DNA of 40,553 nucleotides from Tabrizicola sp. (GTDB lineage: Bacteria; Pseudomonadota; Alphaproteobacteria; Rhodobacterales; Rhodobacteraceae): contig NZ_JAUXZE010000077.1 of assembly GCF_030694085.1 (NCBI RefSeq), positions 1 through 40,553 on the forward strand, given 5' to 3'. How positions within the stretch are numbered: position 1 is the stretch's first letter; every line of letters starts with the position of its first letter. The notes below the pieces were generated by a model. That model searched no databases, was not told where the DNA came from, and worked only from the letters and a program-made list of their open reading frames with translations. The position numbers were made by a program, and so were the translations under genes. This document shows, piece by piece, positions 25,824 through 34,846 of this stretch.

Positions 25824-27079
25824 TTATAGTCGAAGAAATCGTGCACGATGCAGGGAATTTCCCAAGTATGCCGCAGGTGATATACTTAACAAGAAACGGT
25901 CTTCTTGAGCCGCTTGGCCAAAGTCAAGTTTTTTCTTACTTGCGAGGACTTTCTCAAAATTTTCACATTACCCTCATTACTTATGAGAAAAATGAAGATC
26001 TTCTTGATTTGACAAGATTTTCTCGAGTGCGCGCTGAATGCGAAGGATTGCGCATTCGTTGGCTGCCACAGCGGTTCCGGCCGCGGCCGAAGATGATCGC
26101 CCCGGCGCTGTCGATGCTGCGGATGATCTGGCTCGTGCGCCGCGAGGTGCGGGGCCAAGGGGCTCAGCTGATCCATGCGCGATCCTATATTCCCGCATCT
26201 GTGGCGATGATCGTATCATGGTTGACCCTTGCGCCCTTCATCTTTGACATGCGCGCTCTCTGGCCTGAGGAACTCATCACCGCCGCGCGGCTGCGGCGCG
26301 GATCGCTGCTACACCGCGCCATCGTCGCGGCGGAACGCGCTTGTCTTCGGCGGGCGGGCGCGGTGGTTTCGCTGACTCATGCAGCGGTCGATCACCTCAA
26401 TCGCACCTATCCCGCAGAAATGGCCGGGCAGAGGGTCGCCGTGATCCCGACCTGCGCTGACCTTGATCGCTTCGTGCCGGCCGTTCAGCGCCCGCCGCGC
26501 CAGATCATCGGTTGCCTTGGTACGGTGCTAAGTGGCTGGTTCCGGCTGGATTGGTTGGCCTCGTTCATCTCCGTTGTAGCCGCAGGCGATCCGGATGTCG
26601 TCTTTGAGCTGACGACGCGAGACGATCCTGCTGATGTGCGGGCAGCGCTTGACCCGGATGGGCGTTTGGGCGAACGGCTGCGGATCGCAGCCTCGGCCTC
26701 CGAGGATGTGCAGCGTGTGCTGCAGGGGCAGACGGCGTCGGTGATGTTCTATGCCGGTGGGCAGGTCTCTGAACTGGGCCGTTCGCCCACCCGGATGGCC
26801 GAAATCCTCGGCTGCGGCCTGCCCGTCGTGGCCAATGACGGCGTGGGGGATGTGGCCCGCGTTATCCGCGACTACCGGGTGGGTGTCCTGGCCCAAGGGC
26901 CTGACCCGCAGGCCATGTCGGCGGCTTGGTCGGAACTGTTGGCATTGCTGGAGGATCCCGATCTTGCCTCCCGCTGCCGCAAGGCGGCAGAAGAGGTCTT
27001 CTCACTGGAGGCCGGCACAGCCTCCTATGCGCGGCTGTATCATCATTTGACCGATGGAGACCTCTCATGTGCGGACTGA
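25820..27079 (+). CDS. GT4-family glycosyltransferase with a composition break
   Basis: A 419-residue GT-B glycosyltransferase. The N-terminal domain has VIYLTRNGLLEPLGQSQVFS and YLRGLSQNFHITLITYEK; the middle has DMRALWPEELITAARLRRGS; the C-terminal domain has RQIIGCLGTVLSGWFRLDWL, SPTRMAEILGCGLPVVANDG (E-x7-E-like region) and a final HHLTDG. The first ~70 codons are AT-rich and the rest GC-rich, with a sharp switch at about 26040, so the gene straddles the right edge of the swapped cassette. It may therefore be a hybrid of two alleles. ATG overlaps the preceding stop by four bases; the end overlaps asnB by 13 bp. Sugar specificity is unknown. Confidence 0.88.
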   Translation: MIIVEEIVHDAGNFPSMPQVIYLTRNGLLEPLGQSQVFSYLRGLSQNFHITLITYEKNEDLLDLTRFSRVRAECEGLRIRWLPQRFRPRPKMIAPALSMLRMIWLVRREVRGQGAQLIHARSYIPASVAMIVSWLTLAPFIFDMRALWPEELITAARLRRGSLLHRAIVAAERACLRRAGAVVSLTHAAVDHLNRTYPAEMAGQRVAVIPTCADLDRFVPAVQRPPRQIIGCLGTVLSGWFRLDWLASFISVVAAGDPDVVFELTTRDDPADVRAALDPDGRLGERLRIAASASEDVQRVLQGQTASVMFYAGGQVSELGRSPTRMAEILGCGLPVVANDGVGDVARVIRDYRVGVLAQGPDPQAMSAAWSELLALLEDPDLASRCRKAAEEVFSLEAGTASYARLYHHLTDGDLSCAD

Positions 27080-29040
27080 CAGGGATCCTTGCCCCTCGGG
27101 AGCGGGCGACAGACTCCCTGCATGGCCGTGTTCAGAAGATGACTACGGCCCTCGTTCACCGCGGGCCGGATGCGGACGGGATTTGGGCGGAAGACGGCAT
27201 TGCCCTTGGCCATCGGCGGCTGTCGATCCTTGATCTCAGTCCCGCCGGCGCCCAACCAATGCGGTCTGTCTGCGGCCGCTTTGTCATGGCTTTCAACGGC
27301 GAGATCTACAACCACCTCGACCTGCGCCGCGATCTTGCGGCCGCGGGGGCGGCGCCTGACTGGCGGGGGCATTCGGATACCGAAACCCTTCTGGCGGGGA
27401 TCGCGCATTGGGGGTTGGATGATACGCTGCGCCGCAGCGCGGGCATGTTCGCCATCGCGCTCTGGGAACGGCGGGATAGGCGGTTATCGCTCGCCCGCGA
27501 CCGGATCGGAGAGAAGCCGCTCTACTGGGGGTGGGCGGGCCGGGACTTGGTGTTCGGATCGGAACTCAAGGCGCTGCGCCAGCATCCCGATTTTCCGCAC
27601 GACGTCTGTCGCCAGGCCCTGGCCCAGTATCTGCGCTTTGCCTATGTCCCCGCGCCGCGCAGCATCCATCCCGGGGTCTACAAGCTCGAACCCGGCTGCA
27701 TCCTGACCGTTGACGGCGCGCTGCCCGCGGCTGCGCCGAATGCCCCCCTGCGCCCTGGTGAAAGCCACGGGTCGTTGTCGATCCGGCGCTACTGGTCTCT
27801 GAACGAGATGATCGAAAGCGGCGCGCGAACCCGGTTTGCGACCGAGGCCGAGGCGCTGGCGACAGTCGATGAGGCGCTGCGCCGGGCCGTCAGCTGCCAG
27901 ATGATCGCCGATGTCCCGCTGGGGGCGTTTCTTTCGGGCGGGATCGACAGTTCCCTGATCGTAGCGCTGATGCAGGCACAATCGCCTCGCCCGGTGCGCA
28001 CCTTCACCATCGGCTTCGAGAACCCGGCCTTCAACGAAGCGCCCTTTGCCGCAGCCGTCGCGCGGCATCTGGGTACCGATCACACCGAACTGACCGTCAC
28101 CGAAACCGAGGCGCGTCAGGTCATTCCACTGCTGCCCGAGATGTATGACGAGCCCTTTGCGGATTCGTCGCAGATTCCGACTCACCTTGTCTGCAAGGCA
28201 GCCCGCAGCAATGTGACCGTGGCTCTGTCCGGCGACGCGGGGGACGAACTCTTCGGCGGATACTGTCGCTATTTCTGGGGTCCACGCATCTGGCGTCGTC
28301 TGGACTGGATGCCACATCCGCTGCGCCAAGGCTTGGGCCGTGCAATTGCTACCGTTCCGGTTGCCGCCTGGGACAGCATCGGAACTTTGACCGGGGGTCG
28401 GGTGACAAGGCCGGGTGACAAAGCACACAGGCTCGCCGCAAGGCTGCGCGATGTACGGACGGTGGACGATCTCTATCGCAGTCTTGTGTCGGAATGGCCG
28501 GGGGAGAGGATGGTAAGCGGGTTGAGAGGGGCGGGTCACACCTTGCTGGATGACCCACTTCCTGCATCCATGGCCGATGACGCAGCGGGCCGCATGATGT
28601 CGCAGGACATGCGGAGCTATTTGCCTGACGATATCCTCTGCAAGGTTGACCGGGCTGCCATGGCTGTGAGCCTTGAGACCCGCGTTCCCTTCCTCGATCC
28701 TGATGTGCTCGCAGCATCGGCACGGCTGCCATCGCAGATGAAGATCCGCGACGGTCAGGGCAAATGGGCGCTGCGACAGATCCTCTATCGGCACGTCCCG
28801 CGCGATTTGATCGAACGGCCGAAGACCGGCTTCGGGATCCCGTTGGGGGATTGGCTGCGCGGGCCGTTGCGCGGCTGGACCGAGGATCTGCTATCGGAAG
28901 AAAATCTGCGGCGCGATGGTCTGATTGATCCCGCACCAGTCCGCCAGACCTGGGCCGAACATCTGTCAGGCCGACGGGACTGGAGCCACCGGCTCTGGAT
29001 CGTGCTGATGCTGATGGCGTGGAGGGCCCACGTCGCGTGA
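27067..29040 (+). CDS. asnB: Glutamine-hydrolysing asparagine synthase-like amidotransferase
   Basis: A 657-residue class II amidotransferase. Cys2 of MCGLTGI is the glutaminase nucleophile exposed after Met removal; VHRGPDADGIW, ALGHRRLSILDLSPAGAQPM and AFNGEIYNHLDLR complete the N-terminal domain. The synthetase domain has the PP-loop SGGIDSSLIVAL at about 290 and ALSGDAGDELFGGYCRYFW. The start at 27067 is set by the required N-terminal Cys and a GGAG 8 bases upstream. In surface-polysaccharide loci AsnB/WbpS-like enzymes are thought to amidate hexuronic acids, which fits the ugd, 4-epimerase and tviB genes here; this is inference. It overlaps both neighbours and is clearly in the operon. 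Confidence 0.93.
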   Translation: MCGLTGILAPRERATDSLHGRVQKMTTALVHRGPDADGIWAEDGIALGHRRLSILDLSPAGAQPMRSVCGRFVMAFNGEIYNHLDLRRDLAAAGAAPDWRGHSDTETLLAGIAHWGLDDTLRRSAGMFAIALWERRDRRLSLARDRIGEKPLYWGWAGRDLVFGSELKALRQHPDFPHDVCRQALAQYLRFAYVPAPRSIHPGVYKLEPGCILTVDGALPAAAPNAPLRPGESHGSLSIRRYWSLNEMIESGARTRFATEAEALATVDEALRRAVSCQMIADVPLGAFLSGGIDSSLIVALMQAQSPRPVRTFTIGFENPAFNEAPFAAAVARHLGTDHTELTVTETEARQVIPLLPEMYDEPFADSSQIPTHLVCKAARSNVTVALSGDAGDELFGGYCRYFWGPRIWRRLDWMPHPLRQGLGRAIATVPVAAWDSIGTLTGGRVTRPGDKAHRLAARLRDVRTVDDLYRSLVSEWPGERMVSGLRGAGHTLLDDPLPASMADDAAGRMMSQDMRSYLPDDILCKVDRAAMAVSLETRVPFLDPDVLAASARLPSQMKIRDGQGKWALRQILYRHVPRDLIERPKTGFGIPLGDWLRGPLRGWTEDLLSEENLRRDGLIDPAPVRQTWAEHLSGRRDWSHRLWIVLMLMAWRAHVA

Positions 29041-30116
29041 AAGCCCTGATGCTCACCCGCTATGAAAGGTCAGGGGCCTCCAGTCGCTTGCGGCTGATAC
29101 AATATGCAGGGCCTTTGGGCTTGCAGGGCATGAGCTCATCGCTCCAGCCGTTCTTTGATGACAACTACCTTCGCCGCCTCTATTCGGGTAGCCCGACCCT
29201 CGCCACAACATTGGTCGCCTATGCGCGTCGGGCCGGGCAGCTGATCCGTGCAGGTCACGCCGATATCATGTGGCTGGAAAAGGAGGCGCTGCCCTGGCTG
29301 CCATGGGCCTTAGAATGCGCCATGTTGCCGCGGGTTGTTCCGCTCGTGGTCGACTACGACGATGCGGTCTTTCATCGCTATGACCTGCATCCATCCGCAG
29401 CTGTTCGGCGGCTGCTGGGCAGAAAGCTCGACAGACTCATGGCGTCTGCTTCGCTTGTCACGGCGGGGAACTGCTACTTGGCGGACCGTGCCAAGATGGC
29501 CGGAGCGCAACAGGTAGAGATCGTCCCCACCGTTGTGGATCTGACGGCCTACACCCTACGGCCCGACACCTTCTCGGCAAGCGGCCCAACGATCGGCTGG
29601 ATCGGCACCCCCAGCACCTGGACCGAATACATGGCTCCGAAGTTGCCGCTTCTGACACAGGCGGCCGAGGCTGCCGGGGGTCGGATTGCCGCCGTCGGCG
29701 CAGGCCGCGCAGCCGCGGCGTATCCCCTGCTCGATAACCTGCCTTGGACCGAGGAGTCCGAGGTCATGCGGATCCATGAGATGGATATCGGCATCATGCC
29801 CCTGACCGACACGCCCTGGGCGCGCGGGAAATGCGGCTACAAGCTCATCCAGTATATGGCCTGCGGCATTCCCGTTATCGCCTCGCCCGTGGGCGTCAAT
29901 GCCGAGATCGTTGAGCATGGGGTGAACGGGCTCCTCGCCTCTTCGGACGCAGAATGGGCAGAGGCGCTGCAGACTCTATTGCGCGATGCCAACTTGCGGG
30001 CGCGGATGGGCGAAGCAGGGCGTCGGAAGGTCGAGCGCGACTATTCCCTTCAGGTCTGGGGGCCGCGCGTGGCGCAGATGTTGCGAGATGTGGCCAGTAC
30101 GGGCAAAAGCCGCTGA
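29037..30116 (+). CDS. GT4-family glycosyltransferase
   Basis: A 359-residue GT-B glycosyltransferase. It has the N-terminal ALMLTRYERSGASSRLRLIQ, VVDYDDAVFHRYDLHPSAAV (typical of a subgroup of exopolysaccharide transferases), PTIGWIGTPSTWTEYMAPKL, and the C-terminal MDIGIMPLTDTPWARGKCGY, KLIQYMACGIPVIASPVGVN, with NGLLASSDAEWAEAL. The start is the GTG at 29037 overlapping the asnB stop (GTGA), which brings the N-terminus in line with the family. The stop overlaps the next gene (TGATG). GC-rich, in line with the conserved flank of the locus. Donor sugar unknown; rhamnose is possible since the rfb genes follow. Confidence 0.9.
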   Translation: MKALMLTRYERSGASSRLRLIQYAGPLGLQGMSSSLQPFFDDNYLRRLYSGSPTLATTLVAYARRAGQLIRAGHADIMWLEKEALPWLPWALECAMLPRVVPLVVDYDDAVFHRYDLHPSAAVRRLLGRKLDRLMASASLVTAGNCYLADRAKMAGAQQVEIVPTVVDLTAYTLRPDTFSASGPTIGWIGTPSTWTEYMAPKLPLLTQAAEAAGGRIAAVGAGRAAAAYPLLDNLPWTEESEVMRIHEMDIGIMPLTDTPWARGKCGYKLIQYMACGIPVIASPVGVNAEIVEHGVNGLLASSDAEWAEALQTLLRDANLRARMGEAGRRKVERDYSLQVWGPRVAQMLRDVASTGKSR

Positions 30117-31186
30117 TGCTGTATCTTGGCCTCACGAATTTTCTGTTTCTGTTGCGATATGCCCTCGCAAAGCAGGGCGGCGCACGCAAGCAGATCTATG
30201 CTGTTGTTCTTTTCAGCCTCTTCCTGTTCTCCGCATTTCGTTATCAGGTTGGCTGCGATTGGTCGGGATACTACTTTCAGTATGCTGGTACTGCCAATTT
30301 TGACTGGTCGATCCTGACACGTATTCAGGAGCCGATCTGGTGGGCCATTCTTGCCTGGATCAACGAAAGCGGTTTGCCGTATCCAGTGGCAAACGTCATC
30401 TCGAGTGCGGTTTTCTTTGCCGGTGTACACGTTCTTGCCCGCCGGCAGCCGGACCCTCTCGGGTTTCTCGTGCTTTTGTTTCCGATCCTGATCATCAACA
30501 TGCCGATGTCAGGCATTCGTCAGGGGGCAGCCATTGGGCTAATATGTATTGCCTTCACGGCGTTCATTGATCGGCGTCCGTTGAAATATGCAATCTTGAT
30601 CGTGCTCGCCGCTGGGTTCCATTCCAGCGCTCTGATTTTCATGTTACTGCTCACTGTTGCTACGGGCCGCTACACACGCGGCCGCTTGATGCTGGCAGCA
30701 ATTCTTGCGCTTCCTGGCGCTTATTTTCTTGCCTCGAGCGAAGCCGCGGAGGTGGCGACAAGCCGCTATATCGATAGTGGTATCGACGCTGCCGGCGCGG
30801 CTTTCAGGGTCGGAATCCTCGGTCTCTCAGCTTTGTATTTTTTTATGTTTGTGCGTAAGACGTGGATGGGTGCGTCTCCGAAAGATTACAGCCTCGCAAG
30901 TATCGGCGCGATCGGCATGGCGCTGGCGTTTCTCCTCGTTCCGATCTCGACCGTCATCGGTGACAGGTTCGGATACTATCTCATCCCCATCCAAACGATG
31001 ATCTTCGCCCGTCTCCCGTTCCTGCCGTTCCGCCGGAACGCGGCCTTCCATTCTGCCGTGCCTTACCTCGGGTTGCTTCTGGTCTTCACAGTCTGGTCGC
31101 AATTGTCCTACCATTTCCAGCAGTGCTACATCCCTTATCAGACTTGGATCTTTGGTTTCCCTGGTGGCGATCCGGTCGGTTTCTGA
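30116..31186 (+). CDS. wzy: EpsG/Wzy-type polysaccharide polymerase
   Basis: A 356-residue polytopic inner-membrane protein with about ten hydrophobic segments. It begins MLYLGLTNFLFLLRYAL and has FLFSAFRYQVGCDWSGYYFQ (the R-x-x-x-G-x-D-x-x-x-Y pattern of EpsG-family Wzy polymerases), INMPMSGIRQGAAIGLICIA (conserved R-Q-x-x-A) and a late VIGDRFGYYLIPIQTMIFA. It would join repeat units in the periplasm after Wzx has flipped them. The ATG at 30116 overlaps the preceding glycosyltransferase stop by one base. The rfb genes follow 36 bp downstream. The function is inferred from family pattern and locus; Wzy proteins are very divergent. Confidence 0.85.
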   Translation: MLYLGLTNFLFLLRYALAKQGGARKQIYAVVLFSLFLFSAFRYQVGCDWSGYYFQYAGTANFDWSILTRIQEPIWWAILAWINESGLPYPVANVISSAVFFAGVHVLARRQPDPLGFLVLLFPILIINMPMSGIRQGAAIGLICIAFTAFIDRRPLKYAILIVLAAGFHSSALIFMLLLTVATGRYTRGRLMLAAILALPGAYFLASSEAAEVATSRYIDSGIDAAGAAFRVGILGLSALYFFMFVRKTWMGASPKDYSLASIGAIGMALAFLLVPISTVIGDRFGYYLIPIQTMIFARLPFLPFRRNAAFHSAVPYLGLLLVFTVWSQLSYHFQQCYIPYQTWIFGFPGGDPVGF

Positions 31187-31222
31187 TGTTATTGCCCAGT
31201 TTTCTCAGATAAGACCTCTGCT

Positions 31223-31783
31223 ATGAGAGTGCACAGCACGCGTCTAATGGGCGTCATCCTAATTGAGCCGAAGCGGTTCGGCGACCATCGTGGGTTTTTT
31301 GCGGAAACCTACAGCTGCCGAACCTATGCCTCGCTCGGCGTTGATGTTGCGTTTGTCCAGGACAACCACTCGCTCTCTGCGGCAGTTGGCACCGTGCGAG
31401 GATTGCATTTCCAAGCGCCTCCGCAAGCGCAGGCGAAGTTGGTGCGCTGTGGGCGCGGCGCGATTTTCGACGTGGTAGTCGATATCCGTTGTGGCAGCCC
31501 AACCTATGGCAAATGGGCGGGTTTCACGTTGAGTGCTGAGAATGGTGCGCAGCTTTACATTCCGGCGGGTTTTGCCCACGGCTTTGTCACGCTCGAGGCT
31601 GACAGCGAAATCGTCTACAAATGCAGTGATTACTTTGCGCCTGAAGCCGAGGGCGGACTGCGCTGGGATGATCCGGCTATAGGTATCAAATGGCCGATCA
31701 TCGAAGATGCTATTCTGAGCGAGAAAGACGCCAACGCCCCGCTTCTGGCCGATCTTTGTAGCCCGTTTGAGTTCGAAGGATAA
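31223..31783 (+). CDS. rfbC: dTDP-4-dehydrorhamnose 3,5-epimerase
   Basis: A 186-residue cupin-fold epimerase, third step of dTDP-L-rhamnose synthesis. Family blocks are KRFGDHRGFFAETYS, FVQDNHSLSAAVGTVRGLHF (catalytic His at about 62), DVVVDIRCGSPTYGKW and IPAGFAHGFVTLEADSEIVY with YKCSDYFAPEAEGGLRWDDP. Length is normal. It is the first of four contiguous rml genes (order C-B-D-A) and lies 3 bp before rfbB; the 36-bp gap to wzy is short enough for readthrough. The ribosome site is weak. A four-gene rhamnose operon on extrachromosomal DNA is known from roseobacter biofilm plasmids. Confidence 0.95.
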   Translation: MRVHSTRLMGVILIEPKRFGDHRGFFAETYSCRTYASLGVDVAFVQDNHSLSAAVGTVRGLHFQAPPQAQAKLVRCGRGAIFDVVVDIRCGSPTYGKWAGFTLSAENGAQLYIPAGFAHGFVTLEADSEIVYKCSDYFAPEAEGGLRWDDPAIGIKWPIIEDAILSEKDANAPLLADLCSPFEFEG

Positions 31784-31786
31784 GCG

Positions 31787-32833
31787 ATGAAACTTATTGT
31801 CACAGGCGGTGCTGGCTTCATCGGTTCTGCTGTGGTGCGGCTGGCGGTGGCGCGAGGTCATCATGTGGTGAACCTTGATGCGCTGACCTATGCGGCTTGC
31901 CTGCAAAACGTGGCCGCTATTGCAGACAGCCCGCTTTATGCTTTCGAACCTGCGGATATTCGTGACCGAGCAGCGCTTGATCGCATTTTTGCCGCGCATC
32001 GCCCTGACGCGGTGATGCATCTGGCAGCCGAATCCCATGTGGACAGGTCGATTGACGGTCCGGGCGACTTTATCGACACGAACATCACCGGCACGTTCAA
32101 CATGCTGGAAGCAGCGCGCAAATATTGGATGGCGCAAGGCAGGCCCCAGGGGTTTCGCTTTCATCACATCTCGACAGACGAGGTGTTCGGCTCATTGCCT
32201 TCAGACCCGTCAGTAAAGTTCACCGAAACCACGGCCTATGACCCGCGCAGCCCGTATTCCGCCTCCAAGGCCGCGTCAGATCATCTGGTGCGCGCCTGGC
32301 ACGAAACCTATGGCCTGCCCGTGGTGCTGAGCAACTGTTCGAACAATTACGGCCCCTACCATTTCCCCGAAAAACTGATCCCGGTCGTCATTCTGAACGC
32401 ACTCGCCGGCAAGCCGTTGCCGATCTATGGCGATGGCAGCAATGTTCGCGATTGGCTCTATGTCGAAGACCATGCCGATGCGCTGCTACTGGTGGTCAGC
32501 CAGGGCCAAGTCGGGCGCAGCTATAACATCGGCGGCGAGAATGAGCGCACAAACCTGCAACTGGTCCAAACCATCTGTGGCATCCTAGATCGGCTGCGAC
32601 CGCTGGAAACCGGCGCCTATGCCGATCTGATCACCTTCGTCACCGATCGGCCCGGTCATGATGCGCGCTATGCCATCGACCCGTCGCGCATTCGTACGGA
32701 ACTGGGCTGGCGCCCCTCTGTGAGCGTGGAAGAAGGTCTGGAACGCTCGGTGCGCTGGTATCTCGAAAACGAAGATTGGTGGCGCCCGCTCTTGGGGCGC
32801 CAGGGTGTGGGGCAGCGGCTCGGCAGGGCATGA
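31787..32833 (+). CDS. rfbB: dTDP-glucose 4,6-dehydratase
   Basis: A 348-residue extended SDR enzyme converting dTDP-glucose to dTDP-4-keto-6-deoxyglucose. The NAD motif [10 protein letters not shown] is at about residues 6-15; [29 protein letters not shown] (catalytic Asp-Glu pair), [20 protein letters not shown] (Tyr/Lys) and [19 protein letters not shown] follow. AAGGA precedes the start by 6 bases. The product is a branch point here: RfbC/RfbD take it to rhamnose, and the QdtA/QdtB-like pair (18066-19588) take it to a 3-aminosugar. Its stop overlaps rfbD by four bases. Confidence 0.96.
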   Translation: MKLIVTGGAGFIGSAVVRLAVARGHHVVNLDALTYAACLQNVAAIADSPLYAFEPADIRDRAALDRIFAAHRPDAVMHLAAESHVDRSIDGPGDFIDTNITGTFNMLEAARKYWMAQGRPQGFRFHHISTDEVFGSLPSDPSVKFTETTAYDPRSPYSASKAASDHLVRAWHETYGLPVVLSNCSNNYGPYHFPEKLIPVVILNALAGKPLPIYGDGSNVRDWLYVEDHADALLLVVSQGQVGRSYNIGGENERTNLQLVQTICGILDRLRPLETGAYADLITFVTDRPGHDARYAIDPSRIRTELGWRPSVSVEEGLERSVRWYLENEDWWRPLLGRQGVGQRLGRA

Positions 32834-33684
32834 ACAGGATTCTCGTCTTCGGCACCAGCGGCCAAGTGGCCACCGAGTTGCGGCGTCTCGCGCCTGTGCA
32901 GGCCTTGGGCCGGGACACGGTTGATCTTGCCAAACCTTCTGCCTGTGCTGAAGCCATCCGTGTCCACCGGCCCACTGCTGTGATCAACGCCGCCGCCTAC
33001 ACGGCCGTTGACCGGGCCGAGGCAGAGGAGGCTCTTGCCACCGCAATCAACGGCGCGGCCCCTGCTGCAATGGCCGAAGCCTGTGCCGCGCTGCGCATTC
33101 CTTTGGTGCATATCTCCACGGATTACGTGTTTGACGGCGGTGGCACGCGCCCGTTTGCCCCGAACGATGCGACCGCGCCGCAAAATGCCTATGGCCGAGG
33201 CAAGCTCGCGGGTGAACAGGGTATTCGCGCCACGGGTGCGTCCCACGCAATCTTGCGCACATCCTGGGTGTTTTCCGCCCATGGCACCAACTTCGTCAAG
33301 ACCATGCTCCGCCTGTCAGAAACCCATCACCAACTGCGCGTGGTCGACGACCAGATCGGCGGGCCCACGCCTGCACGGGCCATTGCAGCCGCTTGTCTTG
33401 AACTCGCCCGGCAGCTTCAGGTCGATCCGGGGAAATCGGGCACCTACCATTTCAGTGGCGCACCCGATGTAAGCTGGTGCGATTTTGCGCGCGCTATCTT
33501 CGGGGCGGCAGGCCGTTCGACACGCGTTCAGGGCATTCCGACGCGGGACTATCCCACGCCTGCCTCCCGACCGCTGAATTCACGGCTGGATTGCAGCACC
33601 ATGGAAACGACGTTCAGCATCACCCGCCCTGACTGGCGCACAGGGCTGACCGACACATTGACAGAACTGGGGTTTACCACATGA
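32830..33684 (+). CDS. rfbD: dTDP-4-dehydrorhamnose reductase
   Basis: A 284-residue SDR enzyme, last step of dTDP-L-rhamnose synthesis. It begins [20 protein letters not shown] with the NADPH loop; [26 protein letters not shown] and [14 protein letters not shown] (Tyr-x3-Lys) are present, with [17 protein letters not shown] near the C-terminus. The ATG at 32830 is the family start and overlaps the rfbB stop (ATGA); a longer in-frame reading from 32776 would lie inside rfbB. The stop overlaps rfbA by four bases, so rfbB, rfbD and rfbA are translationally coupled. Confidence 0.95.
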   Translation: MNRILVFGTSGQVATELRRLAPVQALGRDTVDLAKPSACAEAIRVHRPTAVINAAAYTAVDRAEAEEALATAINGAAPAAMAEACAALRIPLVHISTDYVFDGGGTRPFAPNDATAPQNAYGRGKLAGEQGIRATGASHAILRTSWVFSAHGTNFVKTMLRLSETHHQLRVVDDQIGGPTPARAIAAACLELARQLQVDPGKSGTYHFSGAPDVSWCDFARAIFGAAGRSTRVQGIPTRDYPTPASRPLNSRLDCSTMETTFSITRPDWRTGLTDTLTELGFTT

Positions 33685-34553
33685 CCGAGCGCAGAGGGAT
33701 CATACTGGCCGGTGGGTCAGGCACGAGACTTTACCCTATCACGATGGGTGTCTCGAAGCAGCTCCTGCCGATCTATGACAAGCCCATGATCTATTACCCG
33801 CTGACGGTGCTGATGCTAGCCGGCATTCGCGACATCATGGTCATCACCACGCCCCATGACCAAGACCAATTCATCCGTACCTTGGGTGACGGCAGCCAAT
33901 GGGGCATCGCACTGCAGTATAAGGTGCAACCAAGCCCTGATGGACTGGCTCAGGCCTTCATTCTGGCCGAGGAGTTTCTGGCGGGCGCCCCCGCCGCCAT
34001 GGTGTTGGGTGACAACATCTTCTTTGGGCACGGCCTGCCGGAGTTGCTGCAAGAGGCAGGAAAAACCACAATGGGCGCAACAGTCTTTGGCTATCGTGTT
34101 GCCGATCCCGAGCGCTATGGTGTGGTGGATTTCGATGTCGACGGTAAGGTGAAAAGCATCGTTGAAAAGCCGCCCGTGCCCCCTTCGAACTATGCGGTCA
34201 CCGGTCTTTACTTCGTGGATGGTAGCGCTGCCGAACGTGCTAGGGACGTGCGTCCTTCACCACGCGGTGAGCTGGAAATCACAAGCCTGCTGGAAAGCTA
34301 CCTTCAGGATAGCATGCTCAGCGTGCAGAAAATGGGTCGGGGCTTTGCCTGGCTGGACACGGGCACGCATGGCAGCTTGCTGGACGCTGGAAACTTCGTC
34401 CGAACCCTCACGGAGCGGCAGGGGTTGCAGGTCGGGTCTCCTGATGAAGTTGCCTTTCGGGCAGGCTGGATTGACGGATCGCAGTTGGTCGCCCGTGCAG
34501 ATCTGTTCGGGAAAACCGCCTATGGTGCTTACTTGGCCAGCCTAATTCGGTGA
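33681..34553 (+). CDS. rfbA: Glucose-1-phosphate thymidylyltransferase
   Basis: A 290-residue nucleotidyltransferase, first step of the rhamnose pathway. The signature ILAGGSGTRLYPITMGVSKQ is at about residues 8-27, then LLPIYDKPMIYYPL; VLGDNIFFGHGLPELL and SIVEKPPVPPSNYAVTGLYF, RGELEITSLLESYL and FAWLDTGTHGSLLDAGNFV follow. Length matches RmlA. It supplies dTDP-glucose for both rhamnose and the 3-aminosugar. It is the last gene of the polysaccharide operon; after its stop the phage-derived genes converge on the other strand, with 44 bp between. No strong terminator hairpin was seen in that gap. Confidence 0.96.
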   Translation: MTERRGIILAGGSGTRLYPITMGVSKQLLPIYDKPMIYYPLTVLMLAGIRDIMVITTPHDQDQFIRTLGDGSQWGIALQYKVQPSPDGLAQAFILAEEFLAGAPAAMVLGDNIFFGHGLPELLQEAGKTTMGATVFGYRVADPERYGVVDFDVDGKVKSIVEKPPVPPSNYAVTGLYFVDGSAAERARDVRPSPRGELEITSLLESYLQDSMLSVQKMGRGFAWLDTGTHGSLLDAGNFVRTLTERQGLQVGSPDEVAFRAGWIDGSQLVARADLFGKTAYGAYLASLIR

Positions 34554-34597
34554 CGAAGCGGAATTGAAGAAGCCGAATTAGAGCATAACACGAACAT

Positions 34598-34846
34598 TTA
34601 TCTGCAAGGTTCAAGCTGCCCCCTGAGCATGGCATAATCCGCAAGCCAGCCGATGATGACTGCGTCTTCGGGCAGAGCCTCAACTTCATCCGCCACCCGC
34701 CGCTGCTCTTCACGGCTGTATTCGACTACAGGCGGGCAGTATGTTCGTGCGCCGTGCTCAGAACTCCCCGTCGCGTGGCCGGTCAAGAAGATCATCCCGA
34801 CTGCGAGGACGGCGTGCCGCTTCTTCGAGCATCTGGCGTTGAGCAT
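34598..34846 (-). CDS. Rz1-like small lysis protein with altered lipobox
   Basis: An 82-residue protein whose N-terminus looks like a lipoprotein signal (RHAVLAVGMIFLTGHATG), but the lipobox Cys expected at the G-C position is His (LTGH). The mature part CPPVVEYSREEQRRVADEVE then ALPEDAVIIGWLADYAMLRG is, as I recall, a conserved small protein next to lysins in Rhodobacterales prophages. The 5' part overlaps the upstream lysis gene by 89 bp in a different frame, like the Rz/Rz1 overlaps of phages. If it is an Rz1-type outer-membrane spanin, loss of the Cys should prevent lipidation. Confidence 0.6.
   Translation of the reverse strand: MLNARCSKKRHAVLAVGMIFLTGHATGSSEHGARTYCPPVVEYSREEQRRVADEVEALPEDAVIIGWLADYAMLRGQLEPCR

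Noticed and set aside
27484..28794. A 436-codon minus-strand reading frame across asnB
   Set aside because: It is antisense to the intact asnB gene, has no recognisable domain, and is rich in His/Pro/Arg as is typical of frames opposite high-GC genes.
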